Source: DASRBO01 sp035653595 (GTDB taxonomy: Bacteria; Actinomycetota; Acidimicrobiia; Acidimicrobiales; JAJPHE01). From it: a stretch of DNA of 50,623 bases. The position numbers and the translations under genes were made by a program. Below the pieces are notes generated by a model that was not told the DNA's origin, ran no database searches, and worked only from the letters and a program-made list of their open reading frames with translations. Every line of letters begins with the position of its first letter. Position 1 is the first letter of the stretch. The stretch is taken from positions 1 through 50,623 of the forward strand of contig DASRBO010000136.1 in assembly GCA_035653595.1 (NCBI GenBank), given 5' to 3'. Of this stretch, positions 7,870 to 15,854 are shown piece by piece.

Positions 7870-9462
7870 ATGACGAGATTCCTCGACGACTCCATCCCCG
7901 TGGATGTGGCGGTCGACGAGGTGTACCTGGCGGCGCCGCCGCTGGTCGTGCCGCCAGGCGAGGTCTTCCCTGTTCCGCCGGAGGAGGCGCCGGCCCCCGA
8001 CGACGCGAGGGCGGTGTCGGGTCCCACGTCCGTAGACGCCAGCGAGCCCGCGATCCCCGAAGCGACCACCCCGGAGCCCCCCGGCGATGCCGAGCCCACC
8101 AGCGTCATCGAGGCCGGGGCGCTGCCGGCGTCGGTGGATCCGAGCGACGGTGATGAGGTCTCCGACCCGGCCGGCAACTGGGTCCCTTGGGTACTCGAGC
8201 CCACGGTCGACCCCGCCGCCTCCGACGGCCCCGAGGCCGTCGGAGTCCCCGAGGGCGTCGGACCCGGGGACTCCGAGGACTCCGAGGACTCCGCTGTCGC
8301 CGCCCCCCAGAGCCGCGCCCTCGGGGCGTTGGCGGTGCTGATCGCCCTGGCCGGGTTGCTGGTCGCCGCCGTCTCGTTCTTCGAGGGCGGGGCCGGCCCA
8401 GCCCCGGCGACGGGGGCGAACCAGCCGGCCCGGCGTGGCGCCGCCGCCTCGGCTGCCGGTGCGTCGGCCGCCCCAGGCGCCGCCCCGGCCCCGGTGGCCC
8501 TGGTCGAGCCGGACGGCTCGGGGGGCTCGGCCATGGTGGCGGTGCTGGTGCCCGCCGGCCGCGGAGGCTCGGTGTTCCTGGTCCCGCCCGGGGCGATGGA
8601 ACCGATCGGGTCGTTCGGCCTCCAGCCCATCGGAGACGCCCTCAGGCTCGGAGGCACCGACCGGGTCACGGTGAGCCTCGAGAACCTGCTCGGCATACAG
8701 GTCGGCTCGACCGTGGTCGCCGACCCCGCCACCCTCCAGGGCCTGGTGGCTCCCAGCGGCACCCTCAACGTCGACCTCCCCGGCCCGGTGGAGCAGACCG
8801 ACAGCTCCGGGCAGGTGGTCGTCTCCTTCGGGTCCGGTCCGGCCCGGGTGGCGCCGTCCCAGGTGCCCGCTCTCCTGTCCAGCGTGTCCGACGGCGGCGA
8901 CATATCCCGCCTGGCCCGCCAGGCGGCCTTCTTCGACGCCTGGGTCACCGCCGTGGGGCACAACCCCTCGGCGGCCCCGCCGCCGTCATCACCGGTGGCG
9001 CCGGTGCTGACGGCCCTGGGCAGGGGGCCGTTGCACGAGCAGCTGGTGCCGGTGCAGTCGATCGGCCAGGACGACTCCGGCCGTCCGCTCTACCAGGTGC
9101 AGACGACCACACTCGCGGCGATGGTGAAGGCGGCCGTGGGGGGCTCGTCCCCGCTCCTGCTCGCCGGGGCCGGGCCCGACCGCCCCACCGTCGAGGTTCT
9201 CAACGGCACCGGCCACCTCGAGGTGGCCGCCTCCGCTGCCGACCACCTGGTGCCGGCGGGGTTCCGGGTCTCGATGATCGGAAACGCCGGCAGCTCCGGC
9301 TTCGCCGCCACCCAGATCGTCTACTACCGCCCCGCCGACCGGGCGGCGGCGACCAAGGTGGCCAGTGCCCTGGGAGTGGGGCAGCTGGTCTTCGACGATC
9401 ACCCCCTCGGGGTGGTCGAGATATCTGTCATCGTGGGAAAGGACTACCGCGCGCACACATGA
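7870..9462 (+). CDS. Membrane protein with LCP-like remnant and LytR_C domain
   Basis: 530 residues. An acidic Pro/Asp/Glu-rich cytoplasmic segment (about 1-148) is followed by one transmembrane helix (about 150-172) and an Ala-rich linker. An extracytoplasmic part (about 205-330) resembles a LytR-CpsA-Psr fold by order of strands (AVLVPAG...VFLVPPGAM), but I see none of the usual phospho-prenol arginine motifs. A clear LytR C-terminal domain (about 438-530) begins with VEVLNGTG and ends with ISVIVG. It probably sits at the cell envelope; catalytic activity as a cell-wall polymer ligase is doubtful. It starts 7 nt after nadD, and its stop overlaps rsfS (ATGA). The location between nadD and rsfS is typical of actinobacteria. 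Confidence 0.8.
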   Translation: MTRFLDDSIPVDVAVDEVYLAAPPLVVPPGEVFPVPPEEAPAPDDARAVSGPTSVDASEPAIPEATTPEPPGDAEPTSVIEAGALPASVDPSDGDEVSDPAGNWVPWVLEPTVDPAASDGPEAVGVPEGVGPGDSEDSEDSAVAAPQSRALGALAVLIALAGLLVAAVSFFEGGAGPAPATGANQPARRGAAASAAGASAAPGAAPAPVALVEPDGSGGSAMVAVLVPAGRGGSVFLVPPGAMEPIGSFGLQPIGDALRLGGTDRVTVSLENLLGIQVGSTVVADPATLQGLVAPSGTLNVDLPGPVEQTDSSGQVVVSFGSGPARVAPSQVPALLSSVSDGGDISRLARQAAFFDAWVTAVGHNPSAAPPPSSPVAPVLTALGRGPLHEQLVPVQSIGQDDSGRPLYQVQTTTLAAMVKAAVGGSSPLLLAGAGPDRPTVEVLNGTGHLEVAASAADHLVPAGFRVSMIGNAGSSGFAATQIVYYRPADRAAATKVASALGVGQLVFDDHPLGVVEISVIVGKDYRAHT

Positions 9463-9848
9463 CCAAGACCCTGGATTCGACCTCGCTGGCAGTGACCGCC
9501 GCCCGGGCGGCGGCAGACAAGAAGGCGGCCGACACCGTCGTGCTCGACATGGCCGAGCACCTCGGCATCACTGACTATTTCGTCATCGCCAGCGGGACCA
9601 ACGATCGCCAGGTGCGCACCATCGCCGAGGAGATCGAGGTCCAGATCAAGCGGGCCGGCGGAGCCGGCCCCCTGCGAGTCGAGGGTCTGGCCGACGCCAC
9701 CTGGGTGCTGCTCGACTACGGCGAGGTGGTCGTGCACGTGTTCCTCGAGGCGACCCGGCGCTACTACGACCTCGAGCGCCTGTGGTCCTACGCCGGCCGC
9801 CTCGACTGGGACGGCCCGGTGAGACGGGCGGAGGCGGCCAAGGCCTGA
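9459..9848 (+). CDS. rsfS: Ribosome silencing factor RsfS
   Basis: 129-residue Iojap/RsfS family protein that binds ribosomal protein uL14 and blocks subunit joining when nutrients are low. Diagnostic segments are AADKKAADTVVLDM, ITDYFVIASGTNDRQV, RVEGLADATWVLLDYG and VVVHVFLEATRRYYDLERLW. The ATG overlaps the preceding stop by 4 nt (ATGA), so translation is coupled to the LytR_C gene. A short C-terminal extension follows the conserved W. It is the last gene of the nadD cluster: a GC-rich hairpin follows the stop and a new promoter precedes the transporter gene. Confidence 0.96.
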   Translation: MTKTLDSTSLAVTAARAAADKKAADTVVLDMAEHLGITDYFVIASGTNDRQVRTIAEEIEVQIKRAGGAGPLRVEGLADATWVLLDYGEVVVHVFLEATRRYYDLERLWSYAGRLDWDGPVRRAEAAKA

Positions 9849-9853
9849 GCCGG

Positions 9854-9870
9854 GGGCGGCGAGACCGCCC
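9854..9870 (+). terminator. GC hairpin after rsfS (possible terminator)
   Basis: GGGCGG pairs perfectly with CCGCCC across a 5-nt CGAGA loop, 5 nt after the rsfS stop. There is no U-rich tail, so intrinsic termination is only a possibility, but the position at the end of the nadD cluster fits. Confidence 0.4.
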
Positions 9871-9883
9871 GGCCCCCCGGCGT

Positions 9884-9889
9884 TAGCCT
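9884..9889 (+). promoter_or_regulatory. -10 element TAGCCT upstream of the fused transporter
   Basis: TAGCCT matches the TANNNT hexamer used elsewhere in the window. It would give a 5' leader of roughly 35 nt carrying GGGGAG at 9916-9921 before the GTG at 9930. Confidence 0.45.
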
Positions 9890-9929
9890 GCCGGCGCCGG
9901 CGGGTACCGGCCGGTGGGGAGATGCCTGG

Positions 9930-12900
9930 GTGAGCGAGGGTTTCGAGGACGGCGGCGCCGCTGCCGCCGTCCCGCGCCGCCGGATGCTGAGCCGGGCGGC
10001 ATCGGTCCTTTCCGGCGGGGATCCCACCTCCAGCGCCACCCGGTGGGCCGTCGGCATCGGCGCCTTCGTCGTCGTGTGGCTGGTGGCCGGGGCGCTGCTA
10101 CCCAACGGGCTGCCGTTCGGGGTGGTGCTGTTGGGCCTGATCCTGGGCGGCCTCTCGTCGCTCACCGCCATGGGCCTGGTGCTGCTCTACCGGTCGGCCC
10201 GCATCATCAACTTCGCCCAGGCCGAAATCGGGGGCCTGGCCGCGGCGGTGGCCGTGGTCATGGTGACCGGTTGGCATCTGCCTTACTTCCTCGCCCTCCC
10301 GGTCGGCCTCCTGGTGGCGGTGGCCACCGGTGCGCTGGTGGACGTCACCGTGGTGCGCAACCTGTTCAACGCCCCCCGGCTGATCCTGACCGTTGCCACC
10401 ATCGGCCTGGCCCAGGTGATCGGGGCGCTGGAGCTCTTCGTGCCCAAGGTCTTCTCCCACCTGAGCCCGATGACCACCTTCACCACGCCGTTCAGTTTCC
10501 GCTTCGCGGTGGGACCGGTGGTGTTCAACGGCAACCACCTGGTGGCGATGATCGTCATCCCCTCTGTGCTGGTCGGCCTGGCCCTGTTCTTCTCCCGCAC
10601 CGACTTCGGCATCGCCGTCCGGGGAGCGGCGGACTCCAACGACCGGGCCCTGCTGCTCGGCATACCGGTGAGACGGCTCTCCACCCTCACCTGGGTGCTG
10701 GCGGCCGGGTTGTCCGGCATCGCCGCCATGCTGTCGGCGCCGATCCTCGGGCCCCAGCTCGGCGCCTTGGCCGGGCCCGATCAGCTGCTGGCGCCCCTCA
10801 CCGCCGCGGTGATCGGCCGGATGGAGAGCCTGACCACCGCCTTCGTTGCCTCCCTTCTGATCGGCGTGTTCCAGCAGGCGGTGTTCTGGTCCTACCCGCG
10901 CTCGACCACGGTGGACGTGGCTCTGTTCCTCGTCGTGCTGGCAGCGCTCCTGTTCCAGCGCCGGCGGATCCGCCGGGTGGACGACCAGGACCTCGGGGGC
11001 TACGTGGCCGTGCGCGAGGTGAGGGCCGTCCCGACCGCCATGCGACGCCTTCCGGAGGTGGCGGCGGCCCGAGTGGCGGTCATAGGCGTCGGAGCGGTGC
11101 TCGCCCTCCTGGGCCCGCTGGCCCTGTCGGACTCGAAGCTGACCCTCCTGGCCTACGTCGCCATCTACGGCATCCTCGCCGTGTCCCTGGTGATCCTCAC
11201 CGGCTGGGCCGGCCAGATCAGCCTGGGGCAGTTCGCCTTCGCCGGGGTGGGCGCAGGCACCACGGCCAGCCTGTTCGTCAACGCCCACGCCGATCTCTTC
11301 TTCAGCCTGGCCGCCGGGGCCGCGGCCGGGGCGGTGGCGGCCCTGCTCGTCGGCGTGCCCGCCCTGCGCCTGTCGGGGCTGTTCCTCGCCGTCACAACGC
11401 TGGCCTTCGCCGTGCCCGTGTCGGACTTCCTGCTCAACTCGAGCTACTTCCCGTCCTTCACCCCGTCGAGCCTGGTCCGCCCGTCGGTGCTGCAGCGCTT
11501 CGACCTCAACTCGGCCCTGGCCTTCTACTACTTCTGCCTCTTCATCTTCGCCATCACCGTGGTGGTGGGCCGGAACTACCGCCGGGCCCGACCGGGTCGG
11601 GTCAGCATCGCCGTGCGCGACAACCAGCGGGGCGCTGCTTCCTATGGCGTGAGCCCCATCCGGGCCAAGCTGGTCGCCTTCGCCGTGGCCGGCGCCATGG
11701 CCGGGGTGGCCGGGGGCCTGTACGCCGTGGGGCTGCGGGGCATCCCCTTCTCCGGCTACAACCCCGAGAACAGCCTGCAGGTCTTCACCATGGTCGTCAT
11801 CGGCGGCATGAGCAGCCTGCTGGGCGGACTGCTTGGCGCCTTCTACGTCCAGGGCGCCCAGTACTTCCTGCACGGCGCCCTCCAGCTGCTGGCCACCGGG
11901 GGCGGGATCCTGGTCGTAGTCCAGCTCTTCCCCGGTGGACTGGGCGGGGACGTGGTCTACCGGCTGCGCGACTACGGCCTGCGCCGGCTGGCCGCCCGCC
12001 GGGGACTGTCGATCCCGAGCCTCGCCGAGCGGGCGGCGTTCAGCGCCACCGCCTCGGCGGGCGGGTTCGGTGACGGGTCGGAGAGCGCCGGGGCCCCGGC
12101 CCCCGACGGGGAACCCGCCGATGACGGTGCCGAAGGGCGGGGCGCCCGGGCGTCGGGCGGGGGCGGCCTGCTGGTACTCGAGGGGGTGGACGCCGCCTAC
12201 GGGCAGGTGCAGGTGCTCTTCGGGGTCGATCTCGAGGTGAGCCGGGGTGAGATCGTCGGCCTGCTCGGCACCAACGGAGCAGGCAAGTCGACGGTCCTCC
12301 GGGTCGCCTCCGGGCTGCTCGGGACCAGGGCGGGTGAGGTCTTATTCGACGGCGAGGACATCGGCGCGCTGCGCCCCGAGGAGCGGGTGCGCAAGGGTCT
12401 GGTCACCGTGCCCAGCGGCCGCAGCGTGTTCCCGTCCCTGACCGTGGCCGAGAACCTGCGCCTCGGAGGCTGGCTCTCCCGCCGCGACACCACCTTCCTC
12501 GACCAGACCAGGGCGCGGGTCTTCGAGCTGTTCCCCTCCCTTCTCCGCCGGCGGGACACCGCCGCCGGATCGCTCTCGGGGGGCGAGCAGCAGATGCTCA
12601 CCATCGCCCAGTCGCTGTTCTGCCGGCCCCGCCTGCTGATGATCGACGAGCTGTCCCTCGGCCTGGCACCAACGATCGTCTCCCAGCTCCTCGACGTGGT
12701 GCGCAGGCTCACCGAGGACGGGGTCACCGTGGTGGTCGTCGAGCAGTCGCTCAACCTGGCCACCTCGGTCGCCCGCCGGGCCGTGTTCATGGAGCGGGGT
12801 CAGGTCCGCTTCACCGGAGCCACCGCCGACCTGGCCGAGCGCCCCGACCTGGTGCGCTCGGTATTCCTCGGCGGTGCCCTGGCCCCCGGGCCCCAGCCCG

Positions 12901-13943
12901 CGGACGGGAGGGATGCCGGCCCGCCCGTCCCCGATCAGGCGCAGGGGGCGCCGGTGGCCTTCGCCACCCGCCAGCTCGAGCGGCGCTTCGGAGGGGTCAC
13001 CGCTGTCGACGGGGTGAGCTTCGACGCCTACCGGGGCGAGATCCTCGGCATCATCGGGGCCAATGGCGCAGGCAAGACCACCCTGTTCGACCTGTGCTCC
13101 GGCTTCCTGCCGCCGTCCGCCGGGAAGGTGCTGCTGGGGTCCCGCGACGTCACCAGGCTGAGCGCGGCGGAAAGGGCCGACCTCGGTCTCGGCCGGGTCT
13201 TCCAGGACGCCCGCCTGTTCCCGTCCCTCACTGTCACCGAGTGCCTCGAGGTGGCCCTCGAGCGCCATCTCGAGGTGCGTGACCCGTTCCTCAGCGTGCT
13301 GCGCACCGGGGCCGTCGTCCGCAGCGAGGCCGAGGCCCGCCAGCGGGTCGAGGAGCTCATCGCCCGGCTCGGCCTCGAGCGCTACCGCGACGCCCTGGTG
13401 TCCGAGCTGTCCACCGGAACCAGGAGGGTGGTCGAGCTGGGTTGCACGCTGGCCCACGACCCGGCCGTGCTCCTACTGGACGAGCCCACCTCAGGCCTGG
13501 CCCAGCGGGAGAGCGAGGCGCTCGGCTCGCTGATCGCCGACCTGCGGTCCCAGACCGGGGCGACCTTCGTGATCATCGAGCACGACGTGCCCCTGGTCTC
13601 CTCGCTCGCCGACCGCCTGCTGTGCCTCGAGCTGGGCCGGGTGATCGCCGAGGGGGCACCGGCCGAGGTGCTTTCCAACCCGGCGGTCATCGAGTCCTAC
13701 CTCGGGGTGGACCAGGCCGCCATATCCCGCTCGGGAGCCGGCCGGCGGCCGGCCGCCCCGGCCAAGCGGGCGCCCACCGGCGGGCGGTCGCCGGCCAGGG
13801 GCAGCGGGCCGGCGGCAGGTGGGACCAGCCGCGCCCCCACCACCACGGCCGGCGCCCGCAGCACGAAGACCGCCAGCAAGCCACTGACCAAGGCCCCGGC
13901 CGCGCCCACCGGCGGGCGCCGACGGGGAGGGACGAGTCGATGA
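9930..13943 (+). CDS. Four-domain fused branched-chain amino-acid-type ABC transporter (LivH-LivM-LivF-LivG)
   Basis: A single 1337-residue frame carries all membrane and ATPase parts of a HAAT/Liv-type importer. Residues about 30-355 are a LivH-like permease (LLYRSARIINFAQAEIGGLA). About 375-690 are a LivM-like permease (GQISLGQFAFAGVGA). About 745-985 form a LivF-like ATPase with Walker A GTNGAGKST (near 780), signature LSGGEQQM, Walker B LLMIDE, and VVVEQ in place of the H-loop His, as usual for LivF. About 1010-1264 form a LivG-like ATPase with GANGAGKTT (near 1043), an unusual signature LSTGTRRV, Walker B VLLLDEPTSGL and IIEHD. An Ala/Pro/Lys-rich tail follows. Start: GTG with GGGGAG upstream. 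The binding-protein gene follows 13 nt later. The substrate may be branched-chain amino acids, amides or urea-like compounds. Confidence 0.95.
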   Translation: MSEGFEDGGAAAAVPRRRMLSRAASVLSGGDPTSSATRWAVGIGAFVVVWLVAGALLPNGLPFGVVLLGLILGGLSSLTAMGLVLLYRSARIINFAQAEIGGLAAAVAVVMVTGWHLPYFLALPVGLLVAVATGALVDVTVVRNLFNAPRLILTVATIGLAQVIGALELFVPKVFSHLSPMTTFTTPFSFRFAVGPVVFNGNHLVAMIVIPSVLVGLALFFSRTDFGIAVRGAADSNDRALLLGIPVRRLSTLTWVLAAGLSGIAAMLSAPILGPQLGALAGPDQLLAPLTAAVIGRMESLTTAFVASLLIGVFQQAVFWSYPRSTTVDVALFLVVLAALLFQRRRIRRVDDQDLGGYVAVREVRAVPTAMRRLPEVAAARVAVIGVGAVLALLGPLALSDSKLTLLAYVAIYGILAVSLVILTGWAGQISLGQFAFAGVGAGTTASLFVNAHADLFFSLAAGAAAGAVAALLVGVPALRLSGLFLAVTTLAFAVPVSDFLLNSSYFPSFTPSSLVRPSVLQRFDLNSALAFYYFCLFIFAITVVVGRNYRRARPGRVSIAVRDNQRGAASYGVSPIRAKLVAFAVAGAMAGVAGGLYAVGLRGIPFSGYNPENSLQVFTMVVIGGMSSLLGGLLGAFYVQGAQYFLHGALQLLATGGGILVVVQLFPGGLGGDVVYRLRDYGLRRLAARRGLSIPSLAERAAFSATASAGGFGDGSESAGAPAPDGEPADDGAEGRGARASGGGGLLVLEGVDAAYGQVQVLFGVDLEVSRGEIVGLLGTNGAGKSTVLRVASGLLGTRAGEVLFDGEDIGALRPEERVRKGLVTVPSGRSVFPSLTVAENLRLGGWLSRRDTTFLDQTRARVFELFPSLLRRRDTAAGSLSGGEQQMLTIAQSLFCRPRLLMIDELSLGLAPTIVSQLLDVVRRLTEDGVTVVVVEQSLNLATSVARRAVFMERGQVRFTGATADLAERPDLVRSVFLGGALAPGPQPADGRDAGPPVPDQAQGAPVAFATRQLERRFGGVTAVDGVSFDAYRGEILGIIGANGAGKTTLFDLCSGFLPPSAGKVLLGSRDVTRLSAAERADLGLGRVFQDARLFPSLTVTECLEVALERHLEVRDPFLSVLRTGAVVRSEAEARQRVEELIARLGLERYRDALVSELSTGTRRVVELGCTLAHDPAVLLLDEPTSGLAQRESEALGSLIADLRSQTGATFVIIEHDVPLVSSLADRLLCLELGRVIAEGAPAEVLSNPAVIESYLGVDQAAISRSGAGRRPAAPAKRAPTGGRSPARGSGPAAGGTSRAPTTTAGARSTKTASKPLTKAPAAPTGGRRRGGTSR

Positions 13944-13956
13944 CGGAGGACGGCCC

Positions 13957-15750
13957 ATGAGCGACCAGAGCGCTCCGATGTCCCAGGATGAGTTCGAGGC
14001 CATGCTGCGGCGGTGGCTGGTCAAGATGGCCGTCCGCTACCTGCCGGTGGCCGCCGTCGGCCTGGCCGTGGCCCTGATACTCGTGTTCGTGCCGACGACC
14101 CAGCCCGGCGGTAATGGCCTCGGGGGCACCGTGGGCAACGGCGGATCGGTCGCCACCGGCTCGGGCCGGACGGGTGGCCCGGGTGCTCCGGTTGCGCCAA
14201 CGGGCGCCGGCCCCGGCGCCGCCGCCCCGGGCTCGGGCGGGGCGGCGCCCTCCCCGGGCCTGTCCGGGCCGGGCCAGGCGGCCCCGTCGGCCGCCTCCTA
14301 CGGCACCGCCTACGCCGTCGGCTCCACCTCCGGGGTGGCGAGGACCGGGGTCAGGTGCGGGGCCGGCGTGCGCCAGTTCAGCTGGTCGCGCTACGCCCCC
14401 AACTGCGTGGCCGCCTTCAGCGGCAACAACGGGGGAGCCACCGGGCAGGGAGTGACCGGCTCCACCATCACCCTGACCTACCGGTTGGCCAACTCCCAGC
14501 AGCAGTCGGCCATCGACGCCCTGGCCGGGGCGGCCAACATCAACCAGAACGACTACGTCGCCGATCTGCAGACCTACATCAACTACTTCAACTCCCAGTT
14601 CGAGCTGTACGGCCGTCACGTGGTGCTCAAGACCTATCAGGGCCAGGGCGACTACATCGAGGAGGACCAGGGCCAGGACCTGGGCGCCACCCAGTCCGAC
14701 GCCGTGACGGCCCACGACCTGGGCGCCTTCGGCGACGTCACCTTCTCCCTGGAGGCGTCGCAGCCCTACGAGGAGGACCTGGCCGCCGAGGGGGTGGTCG
14801 GCTTCTCGTCGGTTGGCCTCTCCCAGCAGTGGTTCCAGCAGCACGCGCCCTACGAGTACTCGGTGCAGGGCCCGGAGGGAACGGTGTCCACCCGCGAGGC
14901 GGGCGACGTGGTCTGCCGCCGCATGGCCGGCCTTCCGGCCGAGTTCGCCGGCGACACCATCTACCAGCACAGCACGCGCAAGTTCGGCGTCATCTTCCCC
15001 CAGACCCCCGTGTACCAGCAGGAGGTCAACCAGTGGGAGCAGTACATGTCCTCGACCTGCGGCCTCACCGTCACCCGCACGGTCGGCTACACGATCAACG
15101 TGGCCCAGTACGAGAGCGAGGCCGCCTCGACCATGGCCCAGATGAAGGCGGCCGGGGTGACCACCCTCTTGTGCGCCTGCGACCCGATCGTGCCGATCTT
15201 CCTGGCCAACGCGGCCGACCAGCAGCAGTACTACCCCGAGTGGTTCGCCACCGGCTTCGGGGATCCGGTCGCCCGCGACTACGACCAGAAGGAGTGGGAC
15301 CACACCATCGTGGGCGGCATCCAGTGGCCGGCGGTCAACACCACCGAGCCCTACCGGACCTATGAGATGGCCAACCCCAGCCACCAGCCGGCGGAGTGGC
15401 CGCCCAGCTCGCCGCCCTACTTCTACGTCCCCTACTTCACCCTGATGCAGGTCTTCGCCGCCCTGCAGGCGGCCGGGCCCGATCTGAAGGCGGCCACCTT
15501 CGAACGGGGGATGTTCGCCCTGCCCAGCTCGCAGCCCGGTGACGTGGTGGGCGGACAGTGGAACTTCGCCAACAACGTCTTCGACCCGGTGTTCTCCTAC
15601 ACCCTGGCGTGGTGGAACCCCAACGCCACCAGCGCCTTCGACAACACAAAGGGCGCCTACTGGTGGTGCAACTCCGGAACCGTCTACCAGTACAGCGACC
15701 CGGCCGCCCTCGGGGGTCCCCACCAGCAGCTGAACTGCTTCGGCCACTGA
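13957..15750 (+). CDS. ABC transporter substrate-binding protein, periplasmic-binding type 1, membrane-anchored
   Basis: 597 residues. A short charged N-terminus precedes one hydrophobic segment (about 28-45) and a Gly/Ala/Pro-rich spacer (about 50-130). The ligand-binding part, rich in aromatic residues, follows to the end. No lipobox Cys follows the hydrophobic segment, so it looks anchored by an uncleaved helix and not by lipid. It resembles the Leu/Ile/Val-binding type 1 fold (TGSTITLTYR, a central GVVGFSSVGLS region, and CDPIVPIFLANAADQQ), but with an insertion-rich sequence. It lies 13 nt after the fused transporter and surely supplies its ligand. A perfect 10-bp hairpin follows the gene. 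The ligand cannot be named from sequence alone. Confidence 0.85.
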   Translation: MSDQSAPMSQDEFEAMLRRWLVKMAVRYLPVAAVGLAVALILVFVPTTQPGGNGLGGTVGNGGSVATGSGRTGGPGAPVAPTGAGPGAAAPGSGGAAPSPGLSGPGQAAPSAASYGTAYAVGSTSGVARTGVRCGAGVRQFSWSRYAPNCVAAFSGNNGGATGQGVTGSTITLTYRLANSQQQSAIDALAGAANINQNDYVADLQTYINYFNSQFELYGRHVVLKTYQGQGDYIEEDQGQDLGATQSDAVTAHDLGAFGDVTFSLEASQPYEEDLAAEGVVGFSSVGLSQQWFQQHAPYEYSVQGPEGTVSTREAGDVVCRRMAGLPAEFAGDTIYQHSTRKFGVIFPQTPVYQQEVNQWEQYMSSTCGLTVTRTVGYTINVAQYESEAASTMAQMKAAGVTTLLCACDPIVPIFLANAADQQQYYPEWFATGFGDPVARDYDQKEWDHTIVGGIQWPAVNTTEPYRTYEMANPSHQPAEWPPSSPPYFYVPYFTLMQVFAALQAAGPDLKAATFERGMFALPSSQPGDVVGGQWNFANNVFDPVFSYTLAWWNPNATSAFDNTKGAYWWCNSGTVYQYSDPAALGGPHQQLNCFGH

Positions 15751-15767
15751 CCCGGACGCCGAAGGCG

Positions 15768-15794
15768 CCGGGGCGGGCGTGGCCCCCGCCCCGG
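15768..15794 (+). terminator. Strong GC hairpin ending the transporter operon
   Basis: CCGGGGCGGG pairs perfectly with CCCGCCCCGG across a 7-nt loop, 17 nt after the binding-protein stop. No U-tract follows. Its position between two units, with a TAGGGT promoter element 24 nt further on, supports a terminator role. Confidence 0.6.
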
Positions 15795-15818
15795 GGGATC
15801 ATGCAGGGCGGTCCCCGT

Positions 15819-15824
15819 TAGGGT
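15819..15824 (+). promoter_or_regulatory. -10 element TAGGGT upstream of the GH3 gene
   Basis: The TAGGGT hexamer would start a transcript about 24 nt before the GTG at 15855. The leader holds AAGGGG at 15842-15847, 7 nt before the GTG, so this gene has an SD, unlike the leaderless genes. Confidence 0.5.
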
Positions 15825-15854
15825 GAGGGCCTTCGCGACGCAAGGGGCTGACCA

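Noticed and set aside
10098..11873. 591-codon minus-strand frame opposite the transporter
   Set aside because: Gln/His/Arg-rich shadow of the LivH-LivM part.
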